A stretch of DNA of 64,000 nt, taken from contig JBMOPE010000011.1 in assembly GCA_049323755.1 (NCBI GenBank), forward strand, positions 1-64,000, given 5' to 3'. The notes below the pieces were generated by a model. That model was not told the DNA's origin. It searched no databases and worked only from the letters and a program-made list of their open reading frames with translations. The stretch is from BRHc4a sp049323755 (GTDB lineage Bacteria; Bacillota; Desulfotomaculia; Desulfotomaculales; Desulfocucumaceae). Positions 16,463-25,782 of the stretch are shown piece by piece. How positions within the stretch are numbered: the stretch's first letter is position 1; each line of letters starts with the position of its first letter. The translations under genes were made by a program, and so were the position numbers.

Positions 16463-17812
16463 TTGAATAAGCTTAAGAGGCTGACTGCTCTGTTTGTGGT
16501 TATCATATTACAAACAACACTGGCTATATATGCCGGAGGGTATTTTTTTAAGGGGCCATCCGACGGAATGATTCTGCAGGGGATAAAAGCCGCCGGCATT
16601 GATATCGGCGGACTTACTCCTGCAAGTGCGGAAGTGGTTCTTAAAGAAAGGTTGGCCCCTCCGGAAAAAGAAAGTCTTTATCTTGTAGCTGAAGAACGTC
16701 AGTGGGCTATTTCCCTGGAAAAGGTAAAGGGGGTCTACAGCTACCGTGAAGCGGTAGAAGCTGCTTTTGCTATTGGGAATTCAGGTGCTCCTGCTCGCAG
16801 GATATCTGAGTTTTTAGGAAATAAGGCTGTCAGCACAGATGTTTCTTTGCCGCTGGCCTACGACCGGGAGTCACTAAAAAAAGAGCTGGAAAGAATAAAT
16901 AACGAATATACCGTTCAGCCCAGAGATGCAAAGCTTGTGGAGGAGGATGGCAATATAAAGTCTCTCCCGGCATCAGAGGGGTATGAAATAGACCTGGACG
17001 CAACCATGGCTAAAATAATTGATTTAAAGGCCGGTTCTGACTTTAGGGTTTCAATTGTATCAAGAACATTGTCTCCCAGGGTAATAGAAGATGATATTGC
17101 CGGTTTGACTGATGTGTTTGGGGAATGTACAACCAGGTTTGAGGCCGGATCTGCCGGTCGTTCCATGAATATTGCCAGGGCTTCTGAGAAGCTTGGCGGC
17201 AAGCTTGTTATGCCAGGTGAAATATTGTCATTTAACTCTTTTATTTCCCCGGTTAACGAGGGTAATGGATACTACAGGGCGCCGGTGATTATCGGTGGCC
17301 AGTTGGTTGATGACTATGGCGGCGGCGTATGCCAGGTTGCAACGACCCTTTACGGTGCTGCTCTCCTGTCAGGCCTTGAAATCATAGAGCGCCGCAACCA
17401 TTCCAAGCCGGTAAAGTATGTTGCTCCGGGACTTGACGCAACAGTGGCGGACGGGTCAATTGACCTGAAGATAAGGAATAACTTAAAGCGCCCGGTTTAT
17501 ATTATGTCAACAGCGGTAAAGGAAAAGGGTTATGTGAAGGTACTGATAACAGGGAAAAAAGAGGGTAAAAATTTTTATAGGATAAAATCAGATGTTAAAA
17601 CAATATCACCCGGAATTGTTATAAAAAGCAACCCCGGACTAAAGAGAGGGCAGTCCAGGGTTGTTACCGAGGGTGCCCCGGGATATGAGGCCTCTGTTTA
17701 CAGGCTGTACTTCAATGGTGATATAGAAGAGGCAAGAGAACTTATATCAAAGGATTATTATCAGCCGGACCCAAAGGTTGTAGAGGTAGGGTTTGTCACA
17801 GGGAAAAGATAA
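16463..17812 (+). CDS. VanW family cell-envelope protein
   Basis: A 449-residue VanW-domain protein. An N-terminal signal anchor (about residues 6-28) points to an extracytoplasmic position. An N-terminal peptidoglycan-binding-4-like region (about 35-190) is followed by the VanW core (about 210-345) with FNSFISPVNEGNGYYRAPVI, then DDYGGGVCQVATTLYGAAL with its conserved Cys, and ERRNHSKPVKYVAPGLDAT. A short G5-like beta region may follow. VanW proteins occur in Gram-positive envelopes; their biochemical activity is not established. The start is a TTG with only a weak ribosome binding site. It lies 29 bases after the PRC-barrel gene, so a three-gene unit is possible. Confidence 0.88.
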   Translation: MNKLKRLTALFVVIILQTTLAIYAGGYFFKGPSDGMILQGIKAAGIDIGGLTPASAEVVLKERLAPPEKESLYLVAEERQWAISLEKVKGVYSYREAVEAAFAIGNSGAPARRISEFLGNKAVSTDVSLPLAYDRESLKKELERINNEYTVQPRDAKLVEEDGNIKSLPASEGYEIDLDATMAKIIDLKAGSDFRVSIVSRTLSPRVIEDDIAGLTDVFGECTTRFEAGSAGRSMNIARASEKLGGKLVMPGEILSFNSFISPVNEGNGYYRAPVIIGGQLVDDYGGGVCQVATTLYGAALLSGLEIIERRNHSKPVKYVAPGLDATVADGSIDLKIRNNLKRPVYIMSTAVKEKGYVKVLITGKKEGKNFYRIKSDVKTISPGIVIKSNPGLKRGQSRVVTEGAPGYEASVYRLYFNGDIEEARELISKDYYQPDPKVVEVGFVTGKR

Positions 17813-17814
17813 AA

Positions 17815-17846
17815 GGGGCGCTTAAAAGCGCCCCTGATTTTTTTTT
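17815..17846. terminator. bidirectional terminator between vanW-like gene and acuA
   Basis: GGGGCGCTT pairs with AAGCGCCCC, with a long T-run on the plus side and a TTTTATC tract on the minus side. It serves both converging genes. Confidence 0.92.
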
Positions 17847-17854
17847 GAGTTTGG

Positions 17855-18481
17855 TTATTCAATAATAGACTGCTGGTAAAGCATTTCATCAAAACTTTTT
17901 GCATAGGGGACGGTTATTTGGGTCCCCACTCTAACCATAAGCATATTGGCGGGATGTTCGAGTATTTCGGGGTCATCTGTTCTTCTCTTTTTAAAGTGGA
18001 CAGTGCCAAAAAGTTTGGTAAGCATGCGCTGGTAATTCCATACATCAAGGCCACTGTCTTTGAGATCCCAGTGCCAGAAGAACTCGGTGGTTATTACAAT
18101 GTATTCTTCCATGTGGGGATTGCTGAAAGCAGCCTTCAGCAGTTGTGTGCCCAGGCCGCTCCTTTTGAACTTGCTGCTGACCTCAATTGCCCCTAATTCC
18201 AATACCCGTGGGTGCTTACTCCACCTGGAGAACTGGCTTGGGTAGTGGAAAACGACATAACCAACTATTTCCTGATCATGCCTGGCGATATAAACAAGAC
18301 CTTCAGGTGAGCCTGCAATAATTCGAAGGGCTTCATGCTGCCTGTCAGGAACCCTAAAATTACTGAGTCCTTCATTCATGGCAAGGCTTTTCAGATTTTC
18401 TTCCGGTACTGGTCCTTCGATTGCTACTTTACCTTGAGGAGTGTTTATTTCAGCAAACGTTTCTATGTTTGTAGATATCAT
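17855..18481 (-). CDS. acuA: acetoin utilization protein AcuA-like GNAT acetyltransferase
   Basis: A 208-residue GNAT acetyltransferase closely matching Bacillus AcuA in length and order of motifs. These are GKVAIEGPVPEENL near the N-terminus, RQHEALRIIAGSPEGLVYIA, ELGAIEVSSKFKRSGLGTQL (the acetyl-CoA-binding motif A), and then TTEFFWHWDLKDSGLDVW and DDPEILEHPANMLMVRVG. In Bacillus, AcuA acetylates and inactivates acetyl-CoA synthetase AcsA. No acsA or acuC is adjacent here. The ATG at 18481 has GGTGG upstream. Substrate identity is inferred from the family. Confidence 0.87.
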   Translation of the reverse strand: MISTNIETFAEINTPQGKVAIEGPVPEENLKSLAMNEGLSNFRVPDRQHEALRIIAGSPEGLVYIARHDQEIVGYVVFHYPSQFSRWSKHPRVLELGAIEVSSKFKRSGLGTQLLKAAFSNPHMEEYIVITTEFFWHWDLKDSGLDVWNYQRMLTKLFGTVHFKKRRTDDPEILEHPANMLMVRVGTQITVPYAKSFDEMLYQQSIIE

Positions 18482-18690
18482 GGTTCACCACCGCTATTAG
18501 TTATATTTGATGATGTCTGAACTCTTGTATTAGTAGGCTAAACATTTTTTCATATAAAAAATATTCTGATAAAAAATCAATAAATCCTTCTTTTTCTTTA
18601 TTATTTTTATGATATTAATATATATTTTTACCAGGGGTATTCTTTCATTCATTTTTTAAGGAATACAAATGTATAAGTGTTAACGGAAAA

Positions 18691-20040
18691 TTACCCCAGG
18701 CCGTGTTTTTGTATCCGGTACAGAAGGGCAGACCTGGTTATTCCCAGCAGTTGGGCCGCCCTGGTCTGATTTCCCTTACTTTTCTCCAATGCCTTTAATA
18801 TGAGTTCCTTCTCAAGTCCTTCGAGGGAAATGCCGCTGTCGGGAATATTCAAAACCATTTCCCCTCCGGGTTTGTATGGGGCGCTGTGAAATTCCTTTGG
18901 AAGATCGTCAACCGTTATTTCACTGCTGTGTGAAATAATGGCTGCTCTTTCCAGAACGTTTTGCATCTCCCGTATGTTTCCGGGCCAGTTGTACTTTATA
19001 AGCAATTTCATGGCTTCGTCCGATATTTTATTGACCAGATAAGTCGGCCGAAGCTTTTCAATGAAATGATTTGCAAGAACAGGGATATCTTCTTTTCTTT
19101 CCCTGAGAGGGGGAAGATGTATATGGAAAACATTCAGGCGGTAATACAGGTCGTCACGGAACTGCCCTTCCTCAATAGCCTTGCCCAGATCCCGATTAGT
19201 GGCCGCAATTATTCTGACATCGACATGAAGAGTTTCTGTTCCCCCTACTCTTTCAAAGGATTTTTCCTGAAGTACACGTAAAAGCTTAACCTGCATGCTT
19301 AAAGGCATTTCGGTAATTTCATCCAGGAAAATTGTTCCCTTGTCGGCCATTTCAAAGCGTCCCATCTTCCTGGCCATTGCCCCGGTGAAGGCCCCTTTTT
19401 CGTGCCCGAAGAGTTCGCTCTCAAGAAGATTTTCAGGCAGGGCGGCACAGTTCACCGGCACAAAGGGATAATCTCTTCTGGGGCTGTTTTGATGTATTGC
19501 CAGGGCGGCTACTTCTTTCCCTGTTCCGCTTTCACCGGTTATAAGAACCGTTGCGCTACTGTTGGCAACTCTTTCAATCAGTCGCCTGACTTCACTGATG
19601 GCAGGGCCGTCACCCACCATCTGGCGGTACTTTTTTGTAAGTTCGGACCTGAGAAAGGTAACCTCACTTACAAGCTGACTCATAACAAGGTTTTGTTTTA
19701 TTACCAGCTTAAGCTCATCCAGGTCAAAGGGCTTTGTTAAATAATCACTGGCTCCCATTTTCATGGCCTCAATAGCTGTTTCAATGGTGCCGTGCGCTGT
19801 CAGCATTACCACAGGCAGCCTGGGGTTGATTTCTTTGATTTGCTTTAAAACCTCCATGCCGTCCATTTCCGGCATTTTCAGATCAAGTATAACAAGGGAA
19901 GGGGACTCTTCCCTGATAAGACCGATCCCCGTCCTGCCCCGGGTAGTTGTGGTAACCTGGTACCCTTCCTGTTTCATTGCCTTTTCCAGAGCCCAGCACA
20001 TGTGCTCTTCGTCGTCAATTATCAATATTTTGTGGACCAT
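18691..20040 (-). CDS. sigma-54-dependent response regulator (NtrC family)
   Basis: A 449-residue activator. The receiver domain has the acidic pair DDEE and the phosphorylated Asp53 in LVILDLKMPEMDG. The central AAA+ domain has Walker A GESGTGKEV, the sigma-54 contact loop GAFTGA, and Walker B GTIFLDEI. The C-terminal Fis-type helix-turn-helix ends with NQTRAAQLLGITRSALLYRI. It starts inside the end of the kinase gene (26-base overlap), so the pair is translationally coupled. Sigma-54 promoters are its expected targets, and one good candidate lies at 21765-21780, upstream of the kinase gene and reading toward a TauE exporter. Confidence 0.94.
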   Translation of the reverse strand: MVHKILIIDDEEHMCWALEKAMKQEGYQVTTTTRGRTGIGLIREESPSLVILDLKMPEMDGMEVLKQIKEINPRLPVVMLTAHGTIETAIEAMKMGASDYLTKPFDLDELKLVIKQNLVMSQLVSEVTFLRSELTKKYRQMVGDGPAISEVRRLIERVANSSATVLITGESGTGKEVAALAIHQNSPRRDYPFVPVNCAALPENLLESELFGHEKGAFTGAMARKMGRFEMADKGTIFLDEITEMPLSMQVKLLRVLQEKSFERVGGTETLHVDVRIIAATNRDLGKAIEEGQFRDDLYYRLNVFHIHLPPLRERKEDIPVLANHFIEKLRPTYLVNKISDEAMKLLIKYNWPGNIREMQNVLERAAIISHSSEITVDDLPKEFHSAPYKPGGEMVLNIPDSGISLEGLEKELILKALEKSKGNQTRAAQLLGITRSALLYRIQKHGLG

Positions 20041-21589
20041 TGTTTATGCCTCCCTGTTCCAGCCTGAAGGGCAGCTTTATCTTGAATATTGTGCCCTCCC
20101 CCGGCGTGCTGCTTACGTGAATAGTACCGTTGTGACTTTTTATTATCTGGTGGCTTATAGAAAGGCCCAGCCCGGTCCCGGTTTCCTTTGTGGTGTAAAA
20201 CGGGTCGAAAATCCTGGGCAAATCTTCGTTAGCTATGCCGCTGCCATTGTCTTTAAACTCGGCGCAAACAAATTCGTCCTGGAGATATGACCTTATTATA
20301 AGCTTTCCACCCTCCGGCATTGCCTGGATAGCGTTTAAAATCATATTTACAAAAACCTGCTTGATCCTTGAAGCGTCGGCAATGATTTTTGGAAGGTTGG
20401 GTTCAAGAGAAACCTCAATGCTAATAAAGCTCTGTTTAAGCATGGGCAGCGTGAACGTCAGTATTTTTTCCATTAAAGAATTAAAATTAACCGGCTGAAC
20501 CACCTCTTTACTTGGTCTTCCAAAGTCCAGCAACTCCTGTATTACCCTGTTTTGCCGGTCTATCTGCTCTTTAATCACAGTGGTATATTCATTTATTTCG
20601 GGTGTGTGTTTAAATTCGCTTTCCATTACCTGCACGGTTGTCTTTACCACTCCTATTGGATTGCGAAGCTCATGAGCCACCCCGGTTACAAGCCGGCCCA
20701 GGGAAGTAAGTCTTTCCGACCTTTGCATCTCATATTCCAGTCTTTCCTTTTCTGCCAGAGAGACTGCCATTTTGTTTATAGCAAGAGCTATCTGGCCGGC
20801 CTCTCCTGATATTTCCGGCAGTAGCCTGGTTAAGTCCTTTTCCATTTCTTTTAAACCCTTCTTGACCGCGGAAACACTTCCTGCAAGGTTGTGAATAACC
20901 AGCAGGGCGCCGGCTGCCCCAACGAAAAGCACAAAAAGGGCAAGATATTTAGTTGCTGAAAGAAAGCTCCGGCTCTGGGCAAAAATGGGGTGAAGCCTTT
21001 CATCGGCCCAGGCTACGGCAACCAGTTGATTATCTATAAACACTGGAGTCAGGTACTCAAAGGTTTCATCCCTGAGGCTGCTGGTGAGCCTGGCCAGAGG
21101 CCTTTTGCTGGCAACTACCGCCACCAGGCCTGAGTCTGCCTCATCCATTATTCTTTTTTCCCTTTCCAGGGCCTCGTCCGGTGAGAGATGACGGTATTGG
21201 TGAAGAAACCCGTGAACGTATATCTGCCGGCTGTCCGTAAGATACAGGCCGAATCTTACGCCCGGATAATCCGATACAAGCGGCCCTGCGATCTCGTCAA
21301 AAGAATTGTTGAGAATAACTGATTTTTGTTCAGGACTAAGAGAGCTGAAGTCAGTCGTTTTAAATCTTTTGGCGGATTCCTTTATACCGGGAACAATCTT
21401 TAATTCAACCACGGATTTTAGCTTTTCTTCGTGGTCCAGTATCATTACCTCATCACTTTTTGAGGCATAAAAGATGTCGTAAAACATTACAAGCACAGGA
21501 ATGACGAGTAATGAGGCTATGATTACCAGTATCTGAAAGCGAAGACTTTTATGAACGAAAATTTCGTAAATACCTTTAAAAATACTCAT
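20015..21589 (-). CDS. membrane sensor histidine kinase paired with the NtrC-type regulator
   Basis: A 524-residue kinase. A membrane helix at about residues 20-42 and a second near 215-235 flank an extracytoplasmic sensor domain of double-Cache-like size. A HAMP-like linker follows. The H-box is VTGVAHELRNPIGVVKTTV, the N-box is VFVNMILNAIQAMPEGG, and the ATP lid is DNGSGI with GTGLGLSI. GGGAGA precedes the ATG. It forms a two-gene operon with the regulator. Two inverted repeats in the promoter region (21649-21664 and 21686-21701) could be operators for autoregulation. The signal is unknown; exporter genes next door suggest a sulfur or organic acid compound. Confidence 0.92.
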   Translation of the reverse strand: MSIFKGIYEIFVHKSLRFQILVIIASLLVIPVLVMFYDIFYASKSDEVMILDHEEKLKSVVELKIVPGIKESAKRFKTTDFSSLSPEQKSVILNNSFDEIAGPLVSDYPGVRFGLYLTDSRQIYVHGFLHQYRHLSPDEALEREKRIMDEADSGLVAVVASKRPLARLTSSLRDETFEYLTPVFIDNQLVAVAWADERLHPIFAQSRSFLSATKYLALFVLFVGAAGALLVIHNLAGSVSAVKKGLKEMEKDLTRLLPEISGEAGQIALAINKMAVSLAEKERLEYEMQRSERLTSLGRLVTGVAHELRNPIGVVKTTVQVMESEFKHTPEINEYTTVIKEQIDRQNRVIQELLDFGRPSKEVVQPVNFNSLMEKILTFTLPMLKQSFISIEVSLEPNLPKIIADASRIKQVFVNMILNAIQAMPEGGKLIIRSYLQDEFVCAEFKDNGSGIANEDLPRIFDPFYTTKETGTGLGLSISHQIIKSHNGTIHVSSTPGEGTIFKIKLPFRLEQGGINNGPQNIDN

Positions 21590-21764
21590 ATTTGATCTCC
21601 CACAGACGATTGTATGATATCAGACAATGTGTTAAATGTTTGAAACTAATGTCACAACGACATTTAAGAGAATTTTAGAACTAGGTGTCTGTAAACAGAC
21701 ATATTTTTTATTTTATCTCATGGCCCGGTAGTGACAAGTAGTTATTTTGAGCCGATTTTTATAC

Positions 21765-21780
21765 TGGCATGGAAAGTGCA
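21765..21780 (+). promoter_or_regulatory. candidate sigma-54 (-24/-12) promoter
   Basis: TGGCATGGAAAGTGCA keeps the GG-N10-GC spacing and differs from the consensus TGGCAC-N5-TTGCA at only two positions. It points toward the TauE gene at 22201, 420 bases away, with a long AT-rich leader containing CTGTAT-N6-ATACAG at 21900-21917. It lies just upstream of an operon for a sigma-54 activator, as these promoters often do. The rest of the 21590-22200 gap contains no gene. Confidence 0.5.
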
Positions 21781-22200
21781 TAATGTAATGATCAAAGTAT
21801 TTAAAACTGTTTTGGAGACCAGGACTGCAAAGGTATATTTGTATAATAACGAACAATCATGTCGCCAATGCCGATGATAAGCGTTTTAATAACTACCTGA
21901 CTGTATTATATCATACAGCTCATGGCCCCAAAAGTAAAATTTTGCACTTATGTATGCTGATTGATTTCGGATAGTATCGCACACCTTTATTTTAAAACAG
22001 TTTGTGCAATATTGTCCGACAAACATAGAAGGTCAAATTTAATACTGTTAACGGGGAGGGGGGTAAAAGGGGAATATTTTATCCGGGGATTCTTTTAGAT
22101 TAATTGGGGACAAATAAATAACTATTTTTGTGAAATATTGTTTGTGATTGTATGGGAATGAAGAGGGTAAAATTTTTAGTGACCTTAAGGGGGATACGAC

Positions 22201-23157
22201 ATGCTACAGACTATTATTTGTAAAGCAGATTACATGCTGGCCTCGGTAGCCACTTCCCCGGTGGCGGAGAATATATCAGCATCGATGCAGGCGGCGTCCG
22301 GGAGCCCTGGGACACCTTGGTGGGTATGGCCACTGGCCTTGTTTGTTGTGACATTTATTATGGGTATTATGGCTGTTCTGGCAGGAGTGGGGGGCGGCGT
22401 GCTTTTTGTTCCTATAGTGGGGAGCTTCTTTCCCTTCCACCTGGACTTTGTCAGGGGAGCCGGCCTTATTGTGGCGCTGGCCGGGGCACTGGCAGCCGGC
22501 CCGGGTCTTCTAAAGGCAAACCTGGCCAATTTGCGGCTGGCCTTGCCGGTGGCTCTGATAGCATCCACCTTTGCGATATTTGGTGCTTTTTTGGGCCTTG
22601 CTCTTCCAACAAATGTAACACAGACAGCTCTGGGGGTAACCATAACACTGATTGCTTTATTGTTTATCTTCTCAAAGAACAGTGAATTCCCAACCGTAGG
22701 GGAAAGAGACGGGCTGAGCAAGAAACTGGGCATAGCCGGTTCATATTATGAGGCCACTGCAGGTAAAACCGTCGACTGGACGGTCTGGAGAACTCCCCAG
22801 GGATTCTTTCTGTTTATGTTCATTGGAACCATAGCGGGTATGTTTGGGCTGGGGGCCGGCTGGGCTAACGTTCCGGTGCTCAATCTTCTGATGGGAGCCC
22901 CCCTGAAAATAGCTGTGGGGTCCAGTAAGTTTCTTCTCTCAATAACCGATACTTCCGCTGCCTGGATATACATGAACCAGGGCGCCGTAATTCCTATTAT
23001 AGCTGTTCCCTCGGTATTGGGGATAATGTTTGGCTCGCTGGTGGGAGTAAGGCTGCTGGCAGGGGCAAAGCCTAAGGCTGTAAGGTATCTTGTGATAATT
23101 ATGCTGCTGTTTGCAGGATTACGGTCCCTTTTAAAGGGACTGGGGATATGGGAGTGA
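22201..23157 (+). CDS. TauE/SafE family anion exporter (copy 1)
   Basis: A 318-residue integral membrane protein with about eight helices. The two family repeats are visible: GVGGGVLFVPIVGSFFPFHL near residue 65 and GLGAGWANVPVLNLLMGAPL near 215. TauE/SafE proteins move sulfite, sulfoacetate, taurine-related or other organic anions. An extra N-terminal extension of about 45 residues precedes the first core helix. AAGGGGG lies ahead of the ATG. A small membrane protein begins four bases after its stop, so they form a pair. Regulation by the adjacent sigma-54 system is plausible because of the promoter at 21765. Confidence 0.9.
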   Translation: MLQTIICKADYMLASVATSPVAENISASMQAASGSPGTPWWVWPLALFVVTFIMGIMAVLAGVGGGVLFVPIVGSFFPFHLDFVRGAGLIVALAGALAAGPGLLKANLANLRLALPVALIASTFAIFGAFLGLALPTNVTQTALGVTITLIALLFIFSKNSEFPTVGERDGLSKKLGIAGSYYEATAGKTVDWTVWRTPQGFFLFMFIGTIAGMFGLGAGWANVPVLNLLMGAPLKIAVGSSKFLLSITDTSAAWIYMNQGAVIPIIAVPSVLGIMFGSLVGVRLLAGAKPKAVRYLVIIMLLFAGLRSLLKGLGIWE

Positions 23158-23161
23158 TATT

Positions 23162-23596
23162 ATGGCAGATTATAATGTTAAAGGTATAAAGGTGGATGTC
23201 CCGCCTGAGCAGGTAAAATACGCAAACCTTCTTTTGTATGGGTCATGGGCAGGGATAGTCGTACTTGCAATATCATTCGCAATATATATGCTGGGTTTAA
23301 TGCCTACTTATATTGAGCCGTCTCAAATGCAGCAGTACTGGGGAATGAAGGCATCTGATTACCTTGAGGCAGCAAAGGTTCCTCACGGCTGGGGATGGCT
23401 GGCAATGGTCAAGTTTGGAGATTTCCTGCCGCTTTTGGGAATTGCATGGCTGGGAATACTTACAGTTCTGGGCTATTTTATCCTTCTGCCGGCATATCTG
23501 GCCAAAAAAGATCGGATATATACAGCTATAGTTATATTGGAGATTGTGGTCCTGACCCTGGCTGCATCCGGTATCTTTGGAACGGGCGGGCACTGA
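23162..23596 (+). CDS. small membrane protein coupled to TauE copy 1
   Basis: A 144-residue protein with three membrane helices (about 20-45, 80-107 and 113-135), not recognised with certainty. It follows the exporter by four bases with its own GGGAG site, so it is almost certainly co-expressed. The segment QQYWGMKASDYLEAAKVPHG between helices 1 and 2 should lie on one face of the membrane. Proteins of the DUF1634 type often accompany TauE/SafE exporters, and this one has a similar size and topology. A role as exporter subunit or regulator is an inference. Confidence 0.75.
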   Translation: MADYNVKGIKVDVPPEQVKYANLLLYGSWAGIVVLAISFAIYMLGLMPTYIEPSQMQQYWGMKASDYLEAAKVPHGWGWLAMVKFGDFLPLLGIAWLGILTVLGYFILLPAYLAKKDRIYTAIVILEIVVLTLAASGIFGTGGH

Positions 23597-23691
23597 TTTC
23601 TAAGTGGTTAGGCTAAGAAAAAATTGGCTTTCGGACAAGTAAAGCCTGGGTGGGCCGAATTTAAAAAGATGGTAAAAGGGAGCGGTATGCC

Positions 23692-24354
23692 GTGACCGAA
23701 AAGAATTTTTTAGATATTTTCAACCGTCATAAAAAAGCATTTTTAAAGGATATAGAAAAAGGCCAGGGTGTAAAACCTTATGCCGGTCCAGACGATAAAA
23801 GCGATTTTAAAAAGGCTCTGGACTGGTTTGAGAAATGGCTGAAAGATGAAAAGGTAAGTGCTTTAAAAAGTCCACCCATGAGCGCAAAGTCCTTTGATGA
23901 ATTTGTGGATGACGTTCTTCAGGAAGTTAAAATCATATTGGAGCCCAGAAATATTAACATTGTGTTTTCACTCCCCGGCCAGAGCATTGGCATAATAGAA
24001 TCCTGGAAATGCGTAAAGGTATTTGATAATACGGATGTTTACTATAGAATTGGTAAAACAAGGCCCAGAAAGGGGCCCAACAAGGGCCAGGAATTTCTTG
24101 TGCTGGATCTGGTAATGGACGGTCACAAAAAGCAGGTATTCATGCCATTGCTCGAGCTGAAGCCGGAGATAGAAAAAAGGCTGGGGAGCGAGCTTGAAAG
24201 GGAACTCCCAAAGGTGGAGGCTACCGGAAAATACAGATTAAAGATTTTGCTGCCAATAGAAAATGTGCAGGGAGATGTAGTCAGGACTGCAAAAAAATTT
24301 GCAGAGTTCATTTCAGTTACTAAGCCTTTTTTAAATCAGCTGGGCGTAATCTAA
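23692..24354 (+). CDS. uncharacterised 220-residue soluble protein
   Basis: Not recognised. It is a charged, lysine-rich cytoplasmic protein without signal or membrane segments. An N-terminal helical part (KNFLDIFNRHKKAFLKDIEK) leads to a beta-rich middle with EFLVLDLVMDGHKKQVFMPL and a C-terminal helical end, AKKFAEFISVTKPFLNQLG. The start is a GTG preceded by AGGGAG at a slightly long distance. It lies on the same strand as the TauE pair about 95 bases upstream and ends two bases before the converging second TauE gene. No function is proposed. Confidence 0.7.
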   Translation: MTEKNFLDIFNRHKKAFLKDIEKGQGVKPYAGPDDKSDFKKALDWFEKWLKDEKVSALKSPPMSAKSFDEFVDDVLQEVKIILEPRNINIVFSLPGQSIGIIESWKCVKVFDNTDVYYRIGKTRPRKGPNKGQEFLVLDLVMDGHKKQVFMPLLELKPEIEKRLGSELERELPKVEATGKYRLKILLPIENVQGDVVRTAKKFAEFISVTKPFLNQLGVI

Positions 24355-24356
24355 GG

Positions 24357-25349
24357 CTAAACAGGGTTTCTATTGTGAGCCGCCCTCTTTTCCCGGGCTA
24401 CAACCCTTTGGGTAAACAGGGAATTGATTATTATAAATCCACAAAGAGCAATTCCTGTTAGCTGAATGACCAGACCGGAAACAGTAGCGCTATAGGGCCT
24501 GAGAAGTGCGGCTAAAGCTACAATAGCAAGGGAGGCTGAAAATAAAAGCCTTGCGTGGCTTTGGTTCATTTCACCGGGTAGTGCCGCTCCGATATGGCAG
24601 CCTACCGTAACTGCAAGAATAAGTATAAGTATTAACAAAAACTCTGCCTGGCCGGCTGCGGCATAAAGGAAAATAGTTCCTGAGCCGATCAATGACATTG
24701 CGATGGCATCCGTGGCTGTGGCGTTTTCAGGGGGTAGGCCGAGAATATACATAAAAAGGGAAATTCCAAGAACACCTGCCCCTAAGCCCAGCATTCCGGT
24801 AGTAATTCCGAGAAGCATACCGACTAGGGTGATTCTGGAGACAGTAACCCGGCTTAGTCCGGACCCTCCGGGGATTGCCAGGGGAAATCTCCAGTTAAGG
24901 CCGAAGGCCGGAAAGGGAGCAACATCATAGTAATGATTTCTATTGAAGTATTTCCACTGCAAAAAAACTGTAACGGCACCGGCCATAAGGATAAGCGGGT
25001 AACACATTTCAATAAAGGCGGTGCCATAAGAGGTCTCTTTTAGAATCATATGAAGCTTAAAGCCAAGGTATACTCCCAATAGTCCTATAAGGCCGGAGGT
25101 AATTCCTATCCTGCGGTATGCCAGCCGGTCATCCCGGCCAGTGATAAAAGAGAGGGAAGTCCGGCCAAAATCCAAGCTGGCGCCTGCACTTACCGATATC
25201 GGGAGGGGAAGGCCGAATATATGCAGGACAGGAACTATCGCGCTGTTTGCGAAATTACCAAAAACCCCTCCCGTTACTCCGGCAATAAGTCCGATTGTAA
25301 AAATAGTTAAAAGGTTAACGCTTGTATCGGCAAAAGGTAAAAATAACAT
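24357..25349 (-). CDS. TauE/SafE family anion exporter (copy 2)
   Basis: A 330-residue membrane protein with eight or nine helices. The first repeat motif is GVTGGVFGNFANSAIVPVLH and the second is GMLGLGAGVLGISLFMYILG. The sequence LPLPISVSAGASLDFGRTS follows the first motif. Compared with copies 1 and 3 it has no long N-terminal extension. It is preceded on the same strand by two small membrane protein genes (25558 and 25783), suggesting a three-gene unit, although a 208-base gap and a 25-base repeat lie between. Its transported anion is unknown. Confidence 0.88.
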   Translation of the reverse strand: MLFLPFADTSVNLLTIFTIGLIAGVTGGVFGNFANSAIVPVLHIFGLPLPISVSAGASLDFGRTSLSFITGRDDRLAYRRIGITSGLIGLLGVYLGFKLHMILKETSYGTAFIEMCYPLILMAGAVTVFLQWKYFNRNHYYDVAPFPAFGLNWRFPLAIPGGSGLSRVTVSRITLVGMLLGITTGMLGLGAGVLGISLFMYILGLPPENATATDAIAMSLIGSGTIFLYAAAGQAEFLLILILILAVTVGCHIGAALPGEMNQSHARLLFSASLAIVALAALLRPYSATVSGLVIQLTGIALCGFIIINSLFTQRVVAREKRAAHNRNPV

Positions 25350-25388
25350 TGTGGGTCACCCCAATTTAAATAATCCGGCCTGTACCGG

Positions 25389-25413
25389 CCAATGCGGACT
25401 TCCCTTCCTCCTG
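25389..25413. repeat. 25-base direct repeat, copy A
   Basis: CCAATGCGGACTTCCCTTCC followed by TCCTG. It matches copy B at 25786-25810 with a single difference. It lies in the leader of TauE copy 2. Together the two copies flank the 60-residue gene at 25558-25740. Confidence 0.85.
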
Positions 25414-25557
25414 GATTCGGTGCGGGCTTATTTTTTTTTCACCCAGTTTATTAGATAGGGGGCCAGCCGGAGGTCAATGCTGTCTGCTGTTTCTGTGGCC
25501 CCCGACATTCTTTATATAGGACATATTGCACAAGGGTAAATGATATAAATCACAAGT

Positions 25558-25740
25558 TCAGGCAACATATTTCAGGTAGCTGTATGCACAAAATGCCATA
25601 TATGCTGAGCCTAAAACGGCCATTGACTTTACTGTTCCCAGATTGCTGTCAGCGTCCTTGACTACATTAATTTCGGCCTTTACCATTTCTGCCCTGAAGA
25701 ACGGATCCTGTAAATTTCTTTCTACCCATTCTTTCAGCAT
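25558..25740 (-). CDS. small single-helix membrane protein
   Basis: A 60-residue protein, not recognised. The N-terminal half is soluble and charged (EWVERNLQDPFFRAEMVKAE) and the C-terminal third is a membrane segment (SMAVLGSAYMAFCAYSYLKY). A very strong AAGGAGG site seven bases before the ATG supports translation. It lies between another small membrane gene and TauE copy 2, all on the minus strand, which suggests a small accessory subunit. Confidence 0.72.
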   Translation of the reverse strand: MLKEWVERNLQDPFFRAEMVKAEINVVKDADSNLGTVKSMAVLGSAYMAFCAYSYLKYVA

Positions 25741-25782
25741 AAATATAACCTCCTTTATGTTTTGTTTTTCTTCACTTGCAGT

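Noticed and set aside
22120..22160. Rex-type operator TTGTGAAATATTGTTTGTGA upstream of TauE copy 1
   Set aside because: The two halves are direct rather than inverted, so it does not fit a Rex dimer site.
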